Positions 18,092 through 26,296 of a stretch of DNA of 26,634 bases are shown piece by piece. The notes beneath the pieces are model-generated. The model had not been told where the DNA came from, ran no database searches, and saw only the letters and a program-made list of their open reading frames with translations. Numbering within the stretch: the stretch's first letter is position 1; the number at the start of each line of letters is the position of its first letter. The stretch is from Gracilariopsis chorda (Eukaryota; Rhodophyta; Florideophyceae; Gracilariales; Gracilariaceae): positions 1 through 26,634 of the forward strand of contig NBIV01000580.1 of assembly GCA_003194525.1 (NCBI GenBank), in the 5' to 3' direction. The position numbers and the translations under genes were made by a program.

Positions 18092-18109
18092 TGGTCTCCC
18101 GACCTAGAA
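18092..18109 (+). promoter_or_regulatory. Primer-binding site of element C
   Basis: Three bases after the LTR end the sequence reads TGGTCTCCCGACCTAGAA. TGG complements a tRNA CCA end. The first ten bases resemble the complement of some tRNA-Tyr acceptor ends as I remember them, but the match should be tested against the host's own tRNAs. The leader from here to the gag ATG at 18253 holds nothing else I can identify. Confidence 0.65.
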
Positions 18110-18252
18110 CCGGATCTAGTGCCAACATCGTTGGAGTTCGCTTGCCGTGTTGGTGCCCATTCCGTTGGGAGTACCCGTCTTAACGGTTCTTTTCTTTCGC
18201 CCGTCTTGGGAACTGGACTTGGTTGCCATTGGCCGACTGTGTCGGTGAAGCT

Positions 18253-20292
18253 ATGTCATCCCGTGGTCGGGGTGGCCCTTCGAAGGCCGCTTCGGTCCCC
18301 GGATCATCCGGCTTACCGCGTGGTCTGCCCCCGCTTCCGAGGGATATTCTCGATATCCCTGGAGAGGGCGACCGAAATCCGGCTCCTCGAGGTGCCCGCT
18401 CTGATGCAGGCGCCCCACCCGCTCTTCAACCAGCCTCTCAGCCCGCTGTTGCGGCTACTTCCGCTTTGGCGGCTAACCCTGCTGTCACGGAGGGCGAGGC
18501 AATGTCATCTCGGTCTGACGAGTATACGCTCCGCGACGTGGAGGCACACATGCGAATTCTCCAGAACTCGCACGTGGGCCTACTACAGGAGATGACAAAA
18601 ATCCGGCAACGGCTGGCTGAAGCCGAAGCTGGGAATGCTACAGAAGACGTCCGTGTTCTACGGTCTGATGTCAACCAGATTATGGAACACCGACAAGTGT
18701 CGGCTGCCCTGCACGAGCAGGCTGCCGCACGTTTAGACCGCTTGGCGGCCCGTCTTGAGACGGTTGAGCAGACCATCATCGCAGATGCGGTTGCTCCCGG
18801 AGTACCGGTTTCCGAAGGTTCTCGGCACTCACACCGCTCCCGGGACCGCCCGGCAAAGAAGAAGAAGAAGGTCAAGGTGGAATCGGACTCTTCTTCTTCG
18901 TCCTCTTCTGAGGATGAGCCTCATCCAGAGGGTTCTTCTACCGAGTCTTCGGACGCGGAGAACGAACGCTCTCGTCACCGTGCTTCCCGCTCGCGGGCTA
19001 CTGAAGTCACGCAGAGTGCTGCGCGAGGCCGTACGAAAGGACGGAGACACCTTGGATTAAAGGAATTGAAGCCGACCAATTTGTTGTATCAAAAGTTACT
19101 TTCATACCGATACTATCGGCTAGAAGATACCACGCCCCAGAGTACCCCTCGTGGGACGGGTAAGGTCCGAAACCATCTCCGCCAAATGGAGCTCACAATG
19201 AAGGCCCACAAGTTTTCGGGGGAAGATCCAATCCTTGTGTTGGATTTTCTAAGCCGCTTCGTTGCGGAAGCCGATATCCTTCGGATGAGTGAGGCTCAGG
19301 CCTATATTGCGTTGCCGTATTTTCTTACGGGTCTTGCCGAAGATCAGTTCAATTCGGTGCGGGGCTCTACCCGAGCCTCCGAAGGAGGAGTGACTTGCTG
19401 GCCGGAGGCGGTTCAATATCTGTTGCGTTCCTACGCGACAGGAAACGCCATACAAGGCGCAATACTCGCGCTGCGAGACACGAAGCAAAAAGCCGACGAG
19501 TCGGAAACTGTCTATTCGACCCGCCTCAATAAGGCTTTCCACCGTTGTGGCAATGTGTTCTCGGCTGCCGAGCGTTGCACCATGTTCGTCGATGGATTAA
19601 CCCGAACCATCGGTGGACTAGTGGCCCGATATCGGGAAAACAATCGCCGGGTTTCTTACCTGGAATTGGTACAGTTTGCCCAAACAGAGGGAGATGCAGT
19701 TCGTGCCCGAGCTGGGATTGGTTCTCGAACCCGCCGCTTGCTTCATGTAGAAGCGCGGAATGTGCCTCTGCCTCATTCGCGAGGATCAGCCCAGGGGGGT
19801 TATGACAACGTCCACCTGTTACAGGGCGACGAGTCTTTGCCGAGCTCGGAATTGCCGTCGACAACGGAACCGTCTGCCACGGATGTGGACCCCGCATTGT
19901 ATGTTGGTAGGCAAGTTCCGGCACTGCCGGTGCCGCACTCTAGTGGATATCGAGCCCAACGCCCTGGATGGAGGGACCCTTTCCCTCCGCGTCAGGAGCG
20001 TCGACCGGCAAACCCGGAGCTTCTTCGACAGTTGATTTGTCACACCTGTTACAGGCACGGGCATATTGCGCCAAATTGTCTATTGCCCGTTAGGGATATG
20101 GCAAAGATTGTCTCTCACTACGAGTCGTTGACGCCCGCCGAGCGGGAACGTGTCCCCGAGAAGTCGTACCTTCGCGCGAAGGCGGATACTCAGCCTGAGA
20201 GACAGGATACTGTACCACCTCTTGGTGGAAACGTAGCCGCACCTGCGGAATTGCCACCTCCGCAGACTAGCGGCGAAGCTCAGAAAAACTGA
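18253..20292 (+). CDS. gag: Element C gag
   Basis: Structural protein of the retrotransposon particle, 679 codons from ATG 18253 (MSSRGRGG). The frame is open back to 18223 without another ATG, so this start is chosen. The N-terminus (1-85) is Pro/Ala-rich. Residues about 90-178 are predicted coiled coil by heptad appearance (LLQEMTKIRQRLAEAEA, AARLDRLAARLETVEQ). A basic patch (KKKKKVKVE, ~202-210) precedes a Ser tract and an acidic segment, then an RS-rich stretch (240-265). The capsid-like core is about 315-485 (AHKFSGEDPILVLDFLSRF, LPYFLTGLAEDQF, YSTRLNKAF). One CCHC zinc knuckle, CHTCYRHGHIAPNC, is at residues 596-609. The gene ends with TGA inside the proposed frameshift signal. No premature stop is seen. 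Confidence 0.9.
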   Translation: MSSRGRGGPSKAASVPGSSGLPRGLPPLPRDILDIPGEGDRNPAPRGARSDAGAPPALQPASQPAVAATSALAANPAVTEGEAMSSRSDEYTLRDVEAHMRILQNSHVGLLQEMTKIRQRLAEAEAGNATEDVRVLRSDVNQIMEHRQVSAALHEQAAARLDRLAARLETVEQTIIADAVAPGVPVSEGSRHSHRSRDRPAKKKKKVKVESDSSSSSSSEDEPHPEGSSTESSDAENERSRHRASRSRATEVTQSAARGRTKGRRHLGLKELKPTNLLYQKLLSYRYYRLEDTTPQSTPRGTGKVRNHLRQMELTMKAHKFSGEDPILVLDFLSRFVAEADILRMSEAQAYIALPYFLTGLAEDQFNSVRGSTRASEGGVTCWPEAVQYLLRSYATGNAIQGAILALRDTKQKADESETVYSTRLNKAFHRCGNVFSAAERCTMFVDGLTRTIGGLVARYRENNRRVSYLELVQFAQTEGDAVRARAGIGSRTRRLLHVEARNVPLPHSRGSAQGGYDNVHLLQGDESLPSSELPSTTEPSATDVDPALYVGRQVPALPVPHSSGYRAQRPGWRDPFPPRQERRPANPELLRQLICHTCYRHGHIAPNCLLPVRDMAKIVSHYESLTPAERERVPEKSYLRAKADTQPERQDTVPPLGGNVAAPAELPPPQTSGEAQKN

Positions 20293-20325
20293 GTGTGGGA
20301 GCCTCCAGCAATGGAGAGGCGTCCC
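20283..20325 (+). promoter_or_regulatory. Candidate -1 ribosomal frameshift signal, gag to pol
   Basis: The end of gag reads CAG AAA AAC TGA, containing the near-canonical heptamer G AAA AAC (20283-20289), and pol is in the -1 frame. Seven bases downstream GGGAGCCTCC (20297-20306) can pair with GGAGAGGCGTCCC (20313-20325), forming 10 base pairs with small bulges. An alternative hairpin, CCCCAA/TTGGGG, lies at 20323-20336. Heptamer, spacer length and stem match known -1 frameshift sites, except that the first base is G rather than A. Confidence 0.6.
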
Positions 20326-23300
20326 CAACCTTGGGGCCGAAAACGCCTGAGGTTGAGAAGCCTCGCTCCCGGGTCACAATCCTTACGAGGAAATTGGCCA
20401 CAACAGACGTGGACTCAGAGCACCTCGGTGTTCTACGTCGTCCGTGGATACGGTCTCGTAACAACCGGATTCCGGATAGAGTCCTGGTCATGGCAAAGCG
20501 AAACTATAAAGTTTACGCTGACCTAGGTGTTTCCGACCAGTACATGGTTCGGCAATTAGCCGTTCTTGACACGGGCGCTGGTCCAAACTTTTTGGTTCAA
20601 TCAATGATTCCGTCTCACTTACGGCCCCGCATCCGAGCGGCGCCGCAATTGGATATCGCGGATGCTAACAATCGGCCACTTTCTACAGTGGGAGTAATCG
20701 ATTTGCTCGTCCGGCTAGGCCGGTATGTTGTGAAGCTTGACTTTTTGGTATGCGAGAAGCTGGCAGCGCCAGTTATACTGGGGTGCGACTTCTGCGACCG
20801 CTTCGTCGAATCAATTCGACCGCGAACGCGGACTGTCGAGATGGAAGACGGCACGACGATTCCGATTGTTCGGCGACCCCTACGGAGGGCTTTGAAGAAG
20901 CAGGTACCATTGCCTGCTGCGCAGGAACCAGCCGCTGCTGCGCGGGTATCCACGAAGCTCCGAGTAGTTCGGTCTGTGTGCATTCCGCCTGAATCGCAGG
21001 TTTGGGTTACAGTTGCTTCTCCACAGTGTGGCCTACAAACGGTTCAACCGTTGCCTCATCTACAAGAGAGGAATCAACTTGCCCTTGCCAATGGGATTGT
21101 TTTCGTTGAGCCAGATAAACCTTTTAAGGTACTGGTCGCGAACTTCAGCCGTTATAATCAACGGTTAATGCGCAACCAAGTAATTGGCTCAATGCTTCCG
21201 CACCCTGCGGCTATCGTACCGACGAAGGTATCCGCTGCCGAGGTTCTCGGGATCCTCGACGCTGAGGAGGGGGAGGAAAGCCGAAGTGAATCGGAAATGA
21301 GCCCAGTTAAATCGGGAACAGTTAAGCCGAACAGTACGGATAACGCCGCCGAACCGACTTCGTCGGCTGGAGATAGCCTGTCGAAGGAAGAGACGCCGAA
21401 TTCACCGGAGAAGGACGTAGCAGCCACTGTGGTGGACAAGCAGGCTGCCTCGCAGGAACTCGAGTCTCTGGACCTTGATCACGTCCCAGAGACTCACCGC
21501 AATAAGCTGCGGCAGATGCTCAAAGAGTTCACGCCCATGTGGGATGGCTCCCTAGGGAAGATTGGAATTACCGAACATCGGATTGATTTGTTCCCGAACA
21601 CTCGGCCGATTTCGCAACCCCCTTACAGGGCAGGACCGACAGCTCGAGAAGAGGAAAAGGCTCAGGTTGAGAAAATGCTCCGAGCCGGAGTTATTGAACC
21701 AGCCCAGTCACCTTGGGCCTCACCTGTGGTGCTCGCTCCCAAAGCTGATGGGTCTTGGCGATTTTGTATCGACTACCGCAAGTTGAATGCGGCTACGGTG
21801 AAGGATGTCTATCCCATCCCACGAATGGATGAATGCATCGATTCATTGGGCGAAACGAAAGTTTTCACGACCCTCGACGCTAATTCGGGCTATTGGCAAG
21901 TCCCTCTTAGGGCTGAGGACCGTGACAAGACGGCTTTTGTATGCCATCAAGGCCTCTACCGATTCAATCGGATGCCCTTTGGGTTAACTAACGCGCCAGC
22001 CACATTTCAACGCGCTGTGGACATTTTGCTCGCCCGCTTCAAGTGGAAGACCTGCCTGGTTTACCTGGACGATGTGATCGTTTATTCGAGCAACCCGGAC
22101 GAGCACCTGACCCACGTACGGGATGTTATGCGAACGTTACGCGATGCAGGCATCACCCTGAAGCTCAAGAAGTGTGAGTTCTTTACCGACACTGTGAAAT
22201 ATCTCGGGCATGTCATCCGTCCTGGACGGCTTGCAATTGATGAAGTACGAGTGAAGTCCCTCAAGGAGGCAAAACACCCGCGAAATCAGACGGAACTCCG
22301 ATCATTTCTCGGCCTATGTAATGTTTATCGCCGCTTCATCCCGAACTTTGCGGATATTGCAGCACCACTGAATGAACTCCTTCGAAAAGGCCAGCCAGTT
22401 ACTCTGGAAGAGTTTGATGACCGGAAGTCAACGGCATTCTCAGCACTCGTTGAGGCAGTGACATCACCACCGGTGCTATCCCTACCAAGGGCCGGATTGC
22501 CATACGCCGTTGACACGGATGCGAGCGACTATCAGGTCGGCTGCGCCTTGTTCCAAACCACAGAGAGTGGAGATCGATTGCCAATTGGATATTGGTCAAG
22601 AAGCCTCAACGTCCACGAGAGGAATTACTCTGTGTCAGAGAAAGAATGTCTAGCAGTGGTCTGGGCCCTCCAGACCCTGCGCCCCTACCTGATGGGGAAT
22701 CATTTCGAAGTCTACACCGATCACTCGGCTTTACGCTGGCTACTCTCTATAGCGGAGCCATCTGGCCGCCTGATGAGGTGGAGGCTGCGCTTGGCAGAAT
22801 TTGACTTCGAGATGAAGTATAAAAAGGGACTCCTGAACACTCAGGCTGACGCACTTTCCCGCTTGGAGACAGCGGCCGAAGCTGAGCCAGTCGATGACCT
22901 GGAGATTCCGTGCTTCCTTTTGGAAGACGGCGAGAGCGATGCCGATGAAGAATCGGAAGGATGGGACATCTACGATGCTGTTTCAGCCGTGTCAGACACG
23001 CGACCCGAACCGGGCTCGTTCGTACCAATTACGCCGGAAGAACTCATCCGGGAGCAGCATACTGACCCATTTTGTACTGGGATTCGGAGCCGTCTGAACG
23101 GTGGAGCTGAGTTGCCCTTCATCACGAACGATCAGGGATTCTTGATCCGAACCGTCGGAGATAGGCCACAGATTGTGGTTCCGCACTCACTCCAATCTCG
23201 GGTGCTGACCCTGTCGCACTATGCGAAATTGGCCGCCCACCCTGGTGGTAGGAAGTTGTACTATACCTTAAAGAAGGACTTCTACTGGCCAGCAATGGCT

Positions 23301-24563
23301 TTTGATGCGTATGCCACTGTTCGTGGATGTTCAGACTGTGCGAAGAACCGCGTCAAATTGCGGAAGTACTCCAAGAAGTTGGTACTATTCCCTGCAAGGG
23401 CTCCACTAGAGTTTGTGGCAATTGATCTGCTCGGAGAGTTCATCCGGACTCGCCGGGGAAACCGGTTCCTACTGGTTATAACCGACCGCTTCTCTAAGCT
23501 GGTACGGACAGTGCCTCTCAAAAGGATCACCGCTGCTACGGTCGCCCAAGCTTTCGTTACACACTGGGTTTTTGTTTATGGACCACCGATTGATCTACTA
23601 TCGGACAATGGACCGCAGTTCGCGGCTAAGTTCTTTCAAGATGTCTGCCGCATCTTGCGGATTCATAATTGGTTCACTACGACCTATCATCCGCAGAGTA
23701 ACGGCCAGGTGGAGTGCTTTAACCGCACAATGCTCAACGCATTGCGGACTTTTGTTGCCGATCATCCTTCGGAATGGGATCTCTACAGCGATGCTGTCAC
23801 TTATGCCTACAATACGCAGGTTCATCGCACTACACAGATCTCGCCATTCGAGCTGGTGCTGTCGCGCGTTCCACCACCGGTGGCTATCGAACCGCAGCCT
23901 ACGCTGGATACGTTTCCTTCACCCCGTCTACACAGGGACGCCTGGAAGGACTGGCTGAAGAAGATTATCCCGAAAGCTCAGCAGAACCTGGAAAAGGCAC
24001 AAGCCGCATACAAGCGGAACTTCGATGCTCGCGTACGCCGGAATGCCCCACAGATCAGGGAAGGGAGCTATGCCTTCCTTCGGAAGGAATACTACAACCC
24101 GGAAAATGAGAGACGTCATAAGCTCTCTCCGGTTGCGGAAGGCCCTTTTCGGGTAGTCGCCGTGACCGACACTACGGCTGTCCTTGATATCAAGGGTGCG
24201 CATGAGCGTTTATCGCTGGATCGCCTGACGCCCGCACCACCACCTGCTACGCAGGCAACGCAGCCGAAGGATTCGGAAACCCAGGATGCATCGGATACTA
24301 CTGCCGTCGAAACGGAATCGGGTGGACTACCAGTAGTCATGCCGCACCCGGACCGTGGGTTAGCCGATTTGCCGGTAGCTGAGGAACCTACACAGTCAAA
24401 AACTGCTGCCGCTCACGTTCACACGCGGATACTGGCCCCATCGGGGATCCTGAGCTCCGCCCCCGTCGTCTCAACTGAGGAGGGGGAGGGGACAGGTCAA
24501 TCTCGATCGCCACTATCGCCGTCAGGTCAATCTCGATCACCATTATCGCCGTCGGAGGGATAA
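20295..24563 (+). CDS. pol: Element C pol: protease, RT, RNase H, integrase
   Basis: A 1422-codon frame in -1 relation to gag. The start shown is GTG and is nominal, since translation probably enters from gag by frameshift. The aspartic protease has LDTGAGPN (Asp92) and VILGCDF (from 160). An acidic Ser/Glu-rich spacer leads to reverse transcriptase at about 455-640 (FCIDYRKLN, PFGLTNAPATFQRAV, YLDD at 590-593). RNase H starts near 735 (DTDAS, Asp740/742; TDHSAL). Integrase has H975, H982, C1012 and C1015, then D1044, D1104 and E1140 (D,D35E), and a GPY/F segment (AEGPFRVVAV) near 1283. All catalytic residues are present. The frame ends at a TAA within the linker after two 30-bp tandem repeats (24493-24552). 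The chromodomain that should end the polyprotein lies further on in the same frame (24951-25436). Confidence 0.93.
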   Translation: MGASSNGEASPTLGPKTPEVEKPRSRVTILTRKLATTDVDSEHLGVLRRPWIRSRNNRIPDRVLVMAKRNYKVYADLGVSDQYMVRQLAVLDTGAGPNFLVQSMIPSHLRPRIRAAPQLDIADANNRPLSTVGVIDLLVRLGRYVVKLDFLVCEKLAAPVILGCDFCDRFVESIRPRTRTVEMEDGTTIPIVRRPLRRALKKQVPLPAAQEPAAAARVSTKLRVVRSVCIPPESQVWVTVASPQCGLQTVQPLPHLQERNQLALANGIVFVEPDKPFKVLVANFSRYNQRLMRNQVIGSMLPHPAAIVPTKVSAAEVLGILDAEEGEESRSESEMSPVKSGTVKPNSTDNAAEPTSSAGDSLSKEETPNSPEKDVAATVVDKQAASQELESLDLDHVPETHRNKLRQMLKEFTPMWDGSLGKIGITEHRIDLFPNTRPISQPPYRAGPTAREEEKAQVEKMLRAGVIEPAQSPWASPVVLAPKADGSWRFCIDYRKLNAATVKDVYPIPRMDECIDSLGETKVFTTLDANSGYWQVPLRAEDRDKTAFVCHQGLYRFNRMPFGLTNAPATFQRAVDILLARFKWKTCLVYLDDVIVYSSNPDEHLTHVRDVMRTLRDAGITLKLKKCEFFTDTVKYLGHVIRPGRLAIDEVRVKSLKEAKHPRNQTELRSFLGLCNVYRRFIPNFADIAAPLNELLRKGQPVTLEEFDDRKSTAFSALVEAVTSPPVLSLPRAGLPYAVDTDASDYQVGCALFQTTESGDRLPIGYWSRSLNVHERNYSVSEKECLAVVWALQTLRPYLMGNHFEVYTDHSALRWLLSIAEPSGRLMRWRLRLAEFDFEMKYKKGLLNTQADALSRLETAAEAEPVDDLEIPCFLLEDGESDADEESEGWDIYDAVSAVSDTRPEPGSFVPITPEELIREQHTDPFCTGIRSRLNGGAELPFITNDQGFLIRTVGDRPQIVVPHSLQSRVLTLSHYAKLAAHPGGRKLYYTLKKDFYWPAMAFDAYATVRGCSDCAKNRVKLRKYSKKLVLFPARAPLEFVAIDLLGEFIRTRRGNRFLLVITDRFSKLVRTVPLKRITAATVAQAFVTHWVFVYGPPIDLLSDNGPQFAAKFFQDVCRILRIHNWFTTTYHPQSNGQVECFNRTMLNALRTFVADHPSEWDLYSDAVTYAYNTQVHRTTQISPFELVLSRVPPPVAIEPQPTLDTFPSPRLHRDAWKDWLKKIIPKAQQNLEKAQAAYKRNFDARVRRNAPQIREGSYAFLRKEYYNPENERRHKLSPVAEGPFRVVAVTDTTAVLDIKGAHERLSLDRLTPAPPPATQATQPKDSETQDASDTTAVETESGGLPVVMPHPDRGLADLPVAEEPTQSKTAAAHVHTRILAPSGILSSAPVVSTEEGEGTGQSRSPLSPSGQSRSPLSPSEG
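24493..24552 (+). repeat. 30-bp tandem duplication in the pol linker of C
   Basis: Two 30-bp units, 24493-24522 and 24523-24552, differ at two positions. They encode two copies of SGQSRSPLSP-like sequence in the low-complexity linker after the integrase. The pol stop follows 8 bp later. Confidence 0.9.
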
Positions 24564-24939
24564 GCCTTTGGAGGTCTCTGCGTCACAGCCGGTGACCACG
24601 CCTATTGGGGAAGAGCCAGGAGGCCCGCAGAACGGGAGCGACGAACGGAAAACTGTAAAGGACACCGACAATTCGGACAAGAACAACGCCGGAAACCCGG
24701 AAAAGCGCTACAGTGAAGATGCTGGAGAAACCGCCCCGCTCGCGGATAGTATCGCACGGCCGCCACAGACGGAATCCCAGAACCTAACTCCAATAGGAGG
24801 AACGAAACCGGTACGCCGGAAAGGAGTAGGGTACTCCCCAACCAGCCGCAGCACAAGCGGAGAACACGAGTTCGGTACATCTACCACCTTCGCCGTCGTC
24901 GACGGAGTCGCCCTCACAGGCCCCCGGGACACGGGATAG
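24556..24939 (+). CDS. Continuation of the pol linker of C in a shifted frame
   Basis: Just before the pol TAA at 24561 the +1 frame opens and stays open to 24939, coding a Ser/Thr/Pro/Glu-rich sequence (TTPIGEEPGGPQNGSDE, TPIGGTKPVRRKG) with the same character as the linker of B. A one-base indel near 24553-24560 would explain the shift. A compensating shift near 24930-24950 would then be needed to reach the chromodomain. This is not a separate gene; it is inferred to be part of pol. Confidence 0.5.
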   Translation, partial: RDKPLEVSASQPVTTPIGEEPGGPQNGSDERKTVKDTDNSDKNNAGNPEKRYSEDAGETAPLADSIARPPQTESQNLTPIGGTKPVRRKGVGYSPTSRSTSGEHEFGTSTTFAVVDGVALTGPRDTG

Positions 24940-24950
24940 TACGCCGAAAC

Positions 24951-25436
24951 ATGACGGACAGCCGGAGATCCGGAAGCTCGCAGTCCGAGAAGACCGACAT
25001 CAAGATGAAGCCCAGTCGCATGGGAATGAAGACCAGAACTCCGGAAGCCTCAGCTCGAGAAAAAACACCATGGTCAAATGAGACGTTGCCTGGTATACAG
25101 GATGCCCTATCACCGGGATTAAGGCCGAAGCTACGCGTGAGCAATGACACTGCCCGGAACGGGAACCACGACAGCAACACCTCCACAGAGGGCACACTCA
25201 CCAAGCCGCACACCGAGCGGAGTGTCCTCGACGAGGAATATGTTATTGACCGCCTGGTTAGTCACGGCTTCGCCCCGGATGGGGAATTGTTGTATCGAGT
25301 CCGTTGGTACGGCTACGCCCCTTCGGAGGACACTCACGAACCAATTGAGCATTTGCCTCGTTCGAAGGTTCTCCAGTATCACCGTCGTACACGGACACCG
25401 ATACCGGCTACGCTGGACAAAGCCCAAGTGGGTTGA
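24951..25436 (+). CDS. C-terminal chromodomain of element C pol
   Basis: A 161-codon frame, in phase with pol 20295-24563 but separated by stops. Its last 66 codons (25236-25433) align residue for residue with the C-terminus of B pol: EYVIDRLVSH, YRVRWYGYAP, HEPIEHLPRSK, YHRRTRTPIP, ending AQVG in both. This is a chromodomain, which in chromoviruses tethers integration to modified chromatin. The cage aromatics (Tyr, Trp, Tyr) are kept; the Trp of T-W-E-P is His. The upstream ATG at 24951 is probably internal, and the domain is expected to be made only as part of the polyprotein, if the frame changes are real and overcome, or if they are sequence errors. Confidence 0.8.
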   Translation: MTDSRRSGSSQSEKTDIKMKPSRMGMKTRTPEASAREKTPWSNETLPGIQDALSPGLRPKLRVSNDTARNGNHDSNTSTEGTLTKPHTERSVLDEEYVIDRLVSHGFAPDGELLYRVRWYGYAPSEDTHEPIEHLPRSKVLQYHRRTRTPIPATLDKAQVG

Positions 25437-25635
25437 CCATCCATGGCACCGGCCGAGGCCGCTTCAAGCGGAATACACTGCGCTTTAAAGAATCATGCCG
25501 CCTCACGCGGACGCAACAATGCTGCAGAAGAACCCGCCGTATATACGGAAGCCACGTACAGTGGAAAGAAGAAGAAGGAAGATGAAGAAGAGGCCAGGAA
25601 ACTGGAATGAAGACTACGAAGTACGCTACAGCCGC
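25437..25635 (+). other. Non-coding segment after pol of C
   Basis: No gene is seen. A palindrome CCGTATATACGG lies at 25537-25548 and a purine-rich tract at 25561-25615, comparable in position with the tract after pol in element B. Confidence 0.5.
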
Positions 25636-26241
25636 CTAAGGCGGAAGCCCTCCCCTCCTTAGGCTAATTTTCGGATACCCTCCAAAGGGTGTAGCCCACT
25701 GAGAAGGGGGAGGAAGACGAATGAAGAAACTCAGAAGCCAAAACCGGCAGCCGCCGGTATGTTTACTTTTCAACGCAGCAACAGGAAGCCCTCTGGGGAG
25801 ATAACCGTCAACGGCGAAAGAATCAACGAGTTCCGTATCACGAAACGGCTTCGAGGTCAAAACCAAGGTGCCTTAGCAAACTCCGCCCCGTGACGATGGG
25901 GATTCCTTGAGTGCAACGATCCGGGTGTCGGCATCCCCCAAGAGTGGGCAGCTCGACTTGACGCCAATCCCAAGCGGGCGCGCGACCGGAAGAACTGGTC
26001 CCTTGGCCGGCCGAGACCGGGATGGAAAGGAGCCGATTGCGGAAGAGGTGCCGTTCGGAACGGAGGGTTGGAGACTTGCATGCGAGCCGTCGAGGACGGA
26101 GGTGCGCTAGGGGTGTTTGAGTTGCGGGAACATGGCGGGTGACTCTGGTAGAGAACACGGGGGTGAGTTGTTCGTTGGTGTGCGTGGTTCCGAGCAGTTG
26201 TCGGCAGACCCGTCGAGGGAGGTACGCTTATATCCACTCAT
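25636..26241 (-). pseudogene. Possible broken remnant of the antisense ORF in element C
   Basis: On the minus strand, starting about 55 nt inside the 3' LTR, two overlapping frames (25857-26237, then 25636-25866) give a sequence with features of the B antisense ORF in the same order. SNTP is followed by PLPQS; then come a Trp-Pro segment, KAPW (B: LAPW), and FRDTELVDSFAVDGYLPRG (B: FNDALLAMYTDGNRMLPGD). The position relative to the LTR and polypurine tract is also the same. Resemblance ends near 25740, so only about the first quarter would remain, with at least one frameshift and no clear start codon in frame (an ATG at 26241 is in another frame). This is matching by eye of low-complexity sequence and needs an alignment test. 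Confidence 0.4.
25699..25714 (+). repeat. Second copy of the polypurine tract of C
   Basis: CTGAGAAGGGGGAG (25699-25712) is the same 14-mer as at 26282-26295, immediately before the 3' LTR. Here it is not followed by an LTR. Confidence 0.75.
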
Positions 26242-26283
26242 GGTGGCGGGGTCGCGAACCGCTTGGCACGGTTGTTCCAGCCT

Positions 26284-26296
26284 GAGAAGGGGGAGA
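26284..26296 (+). promoter_or_regulatory. Polypurine tract of element C
   Basis: GAGAAGGGGGAGA ends directly at the TG of the 3' LTR, as expected for the plus-strand primer site. Confidence 0.85.

Noticed and set aside
18223..18252. Ten extra N-terminal codons of gag C starting at TTG
   Set aside because: ATG at 18253 is the first standard start; nothing supports initiation at TTG.
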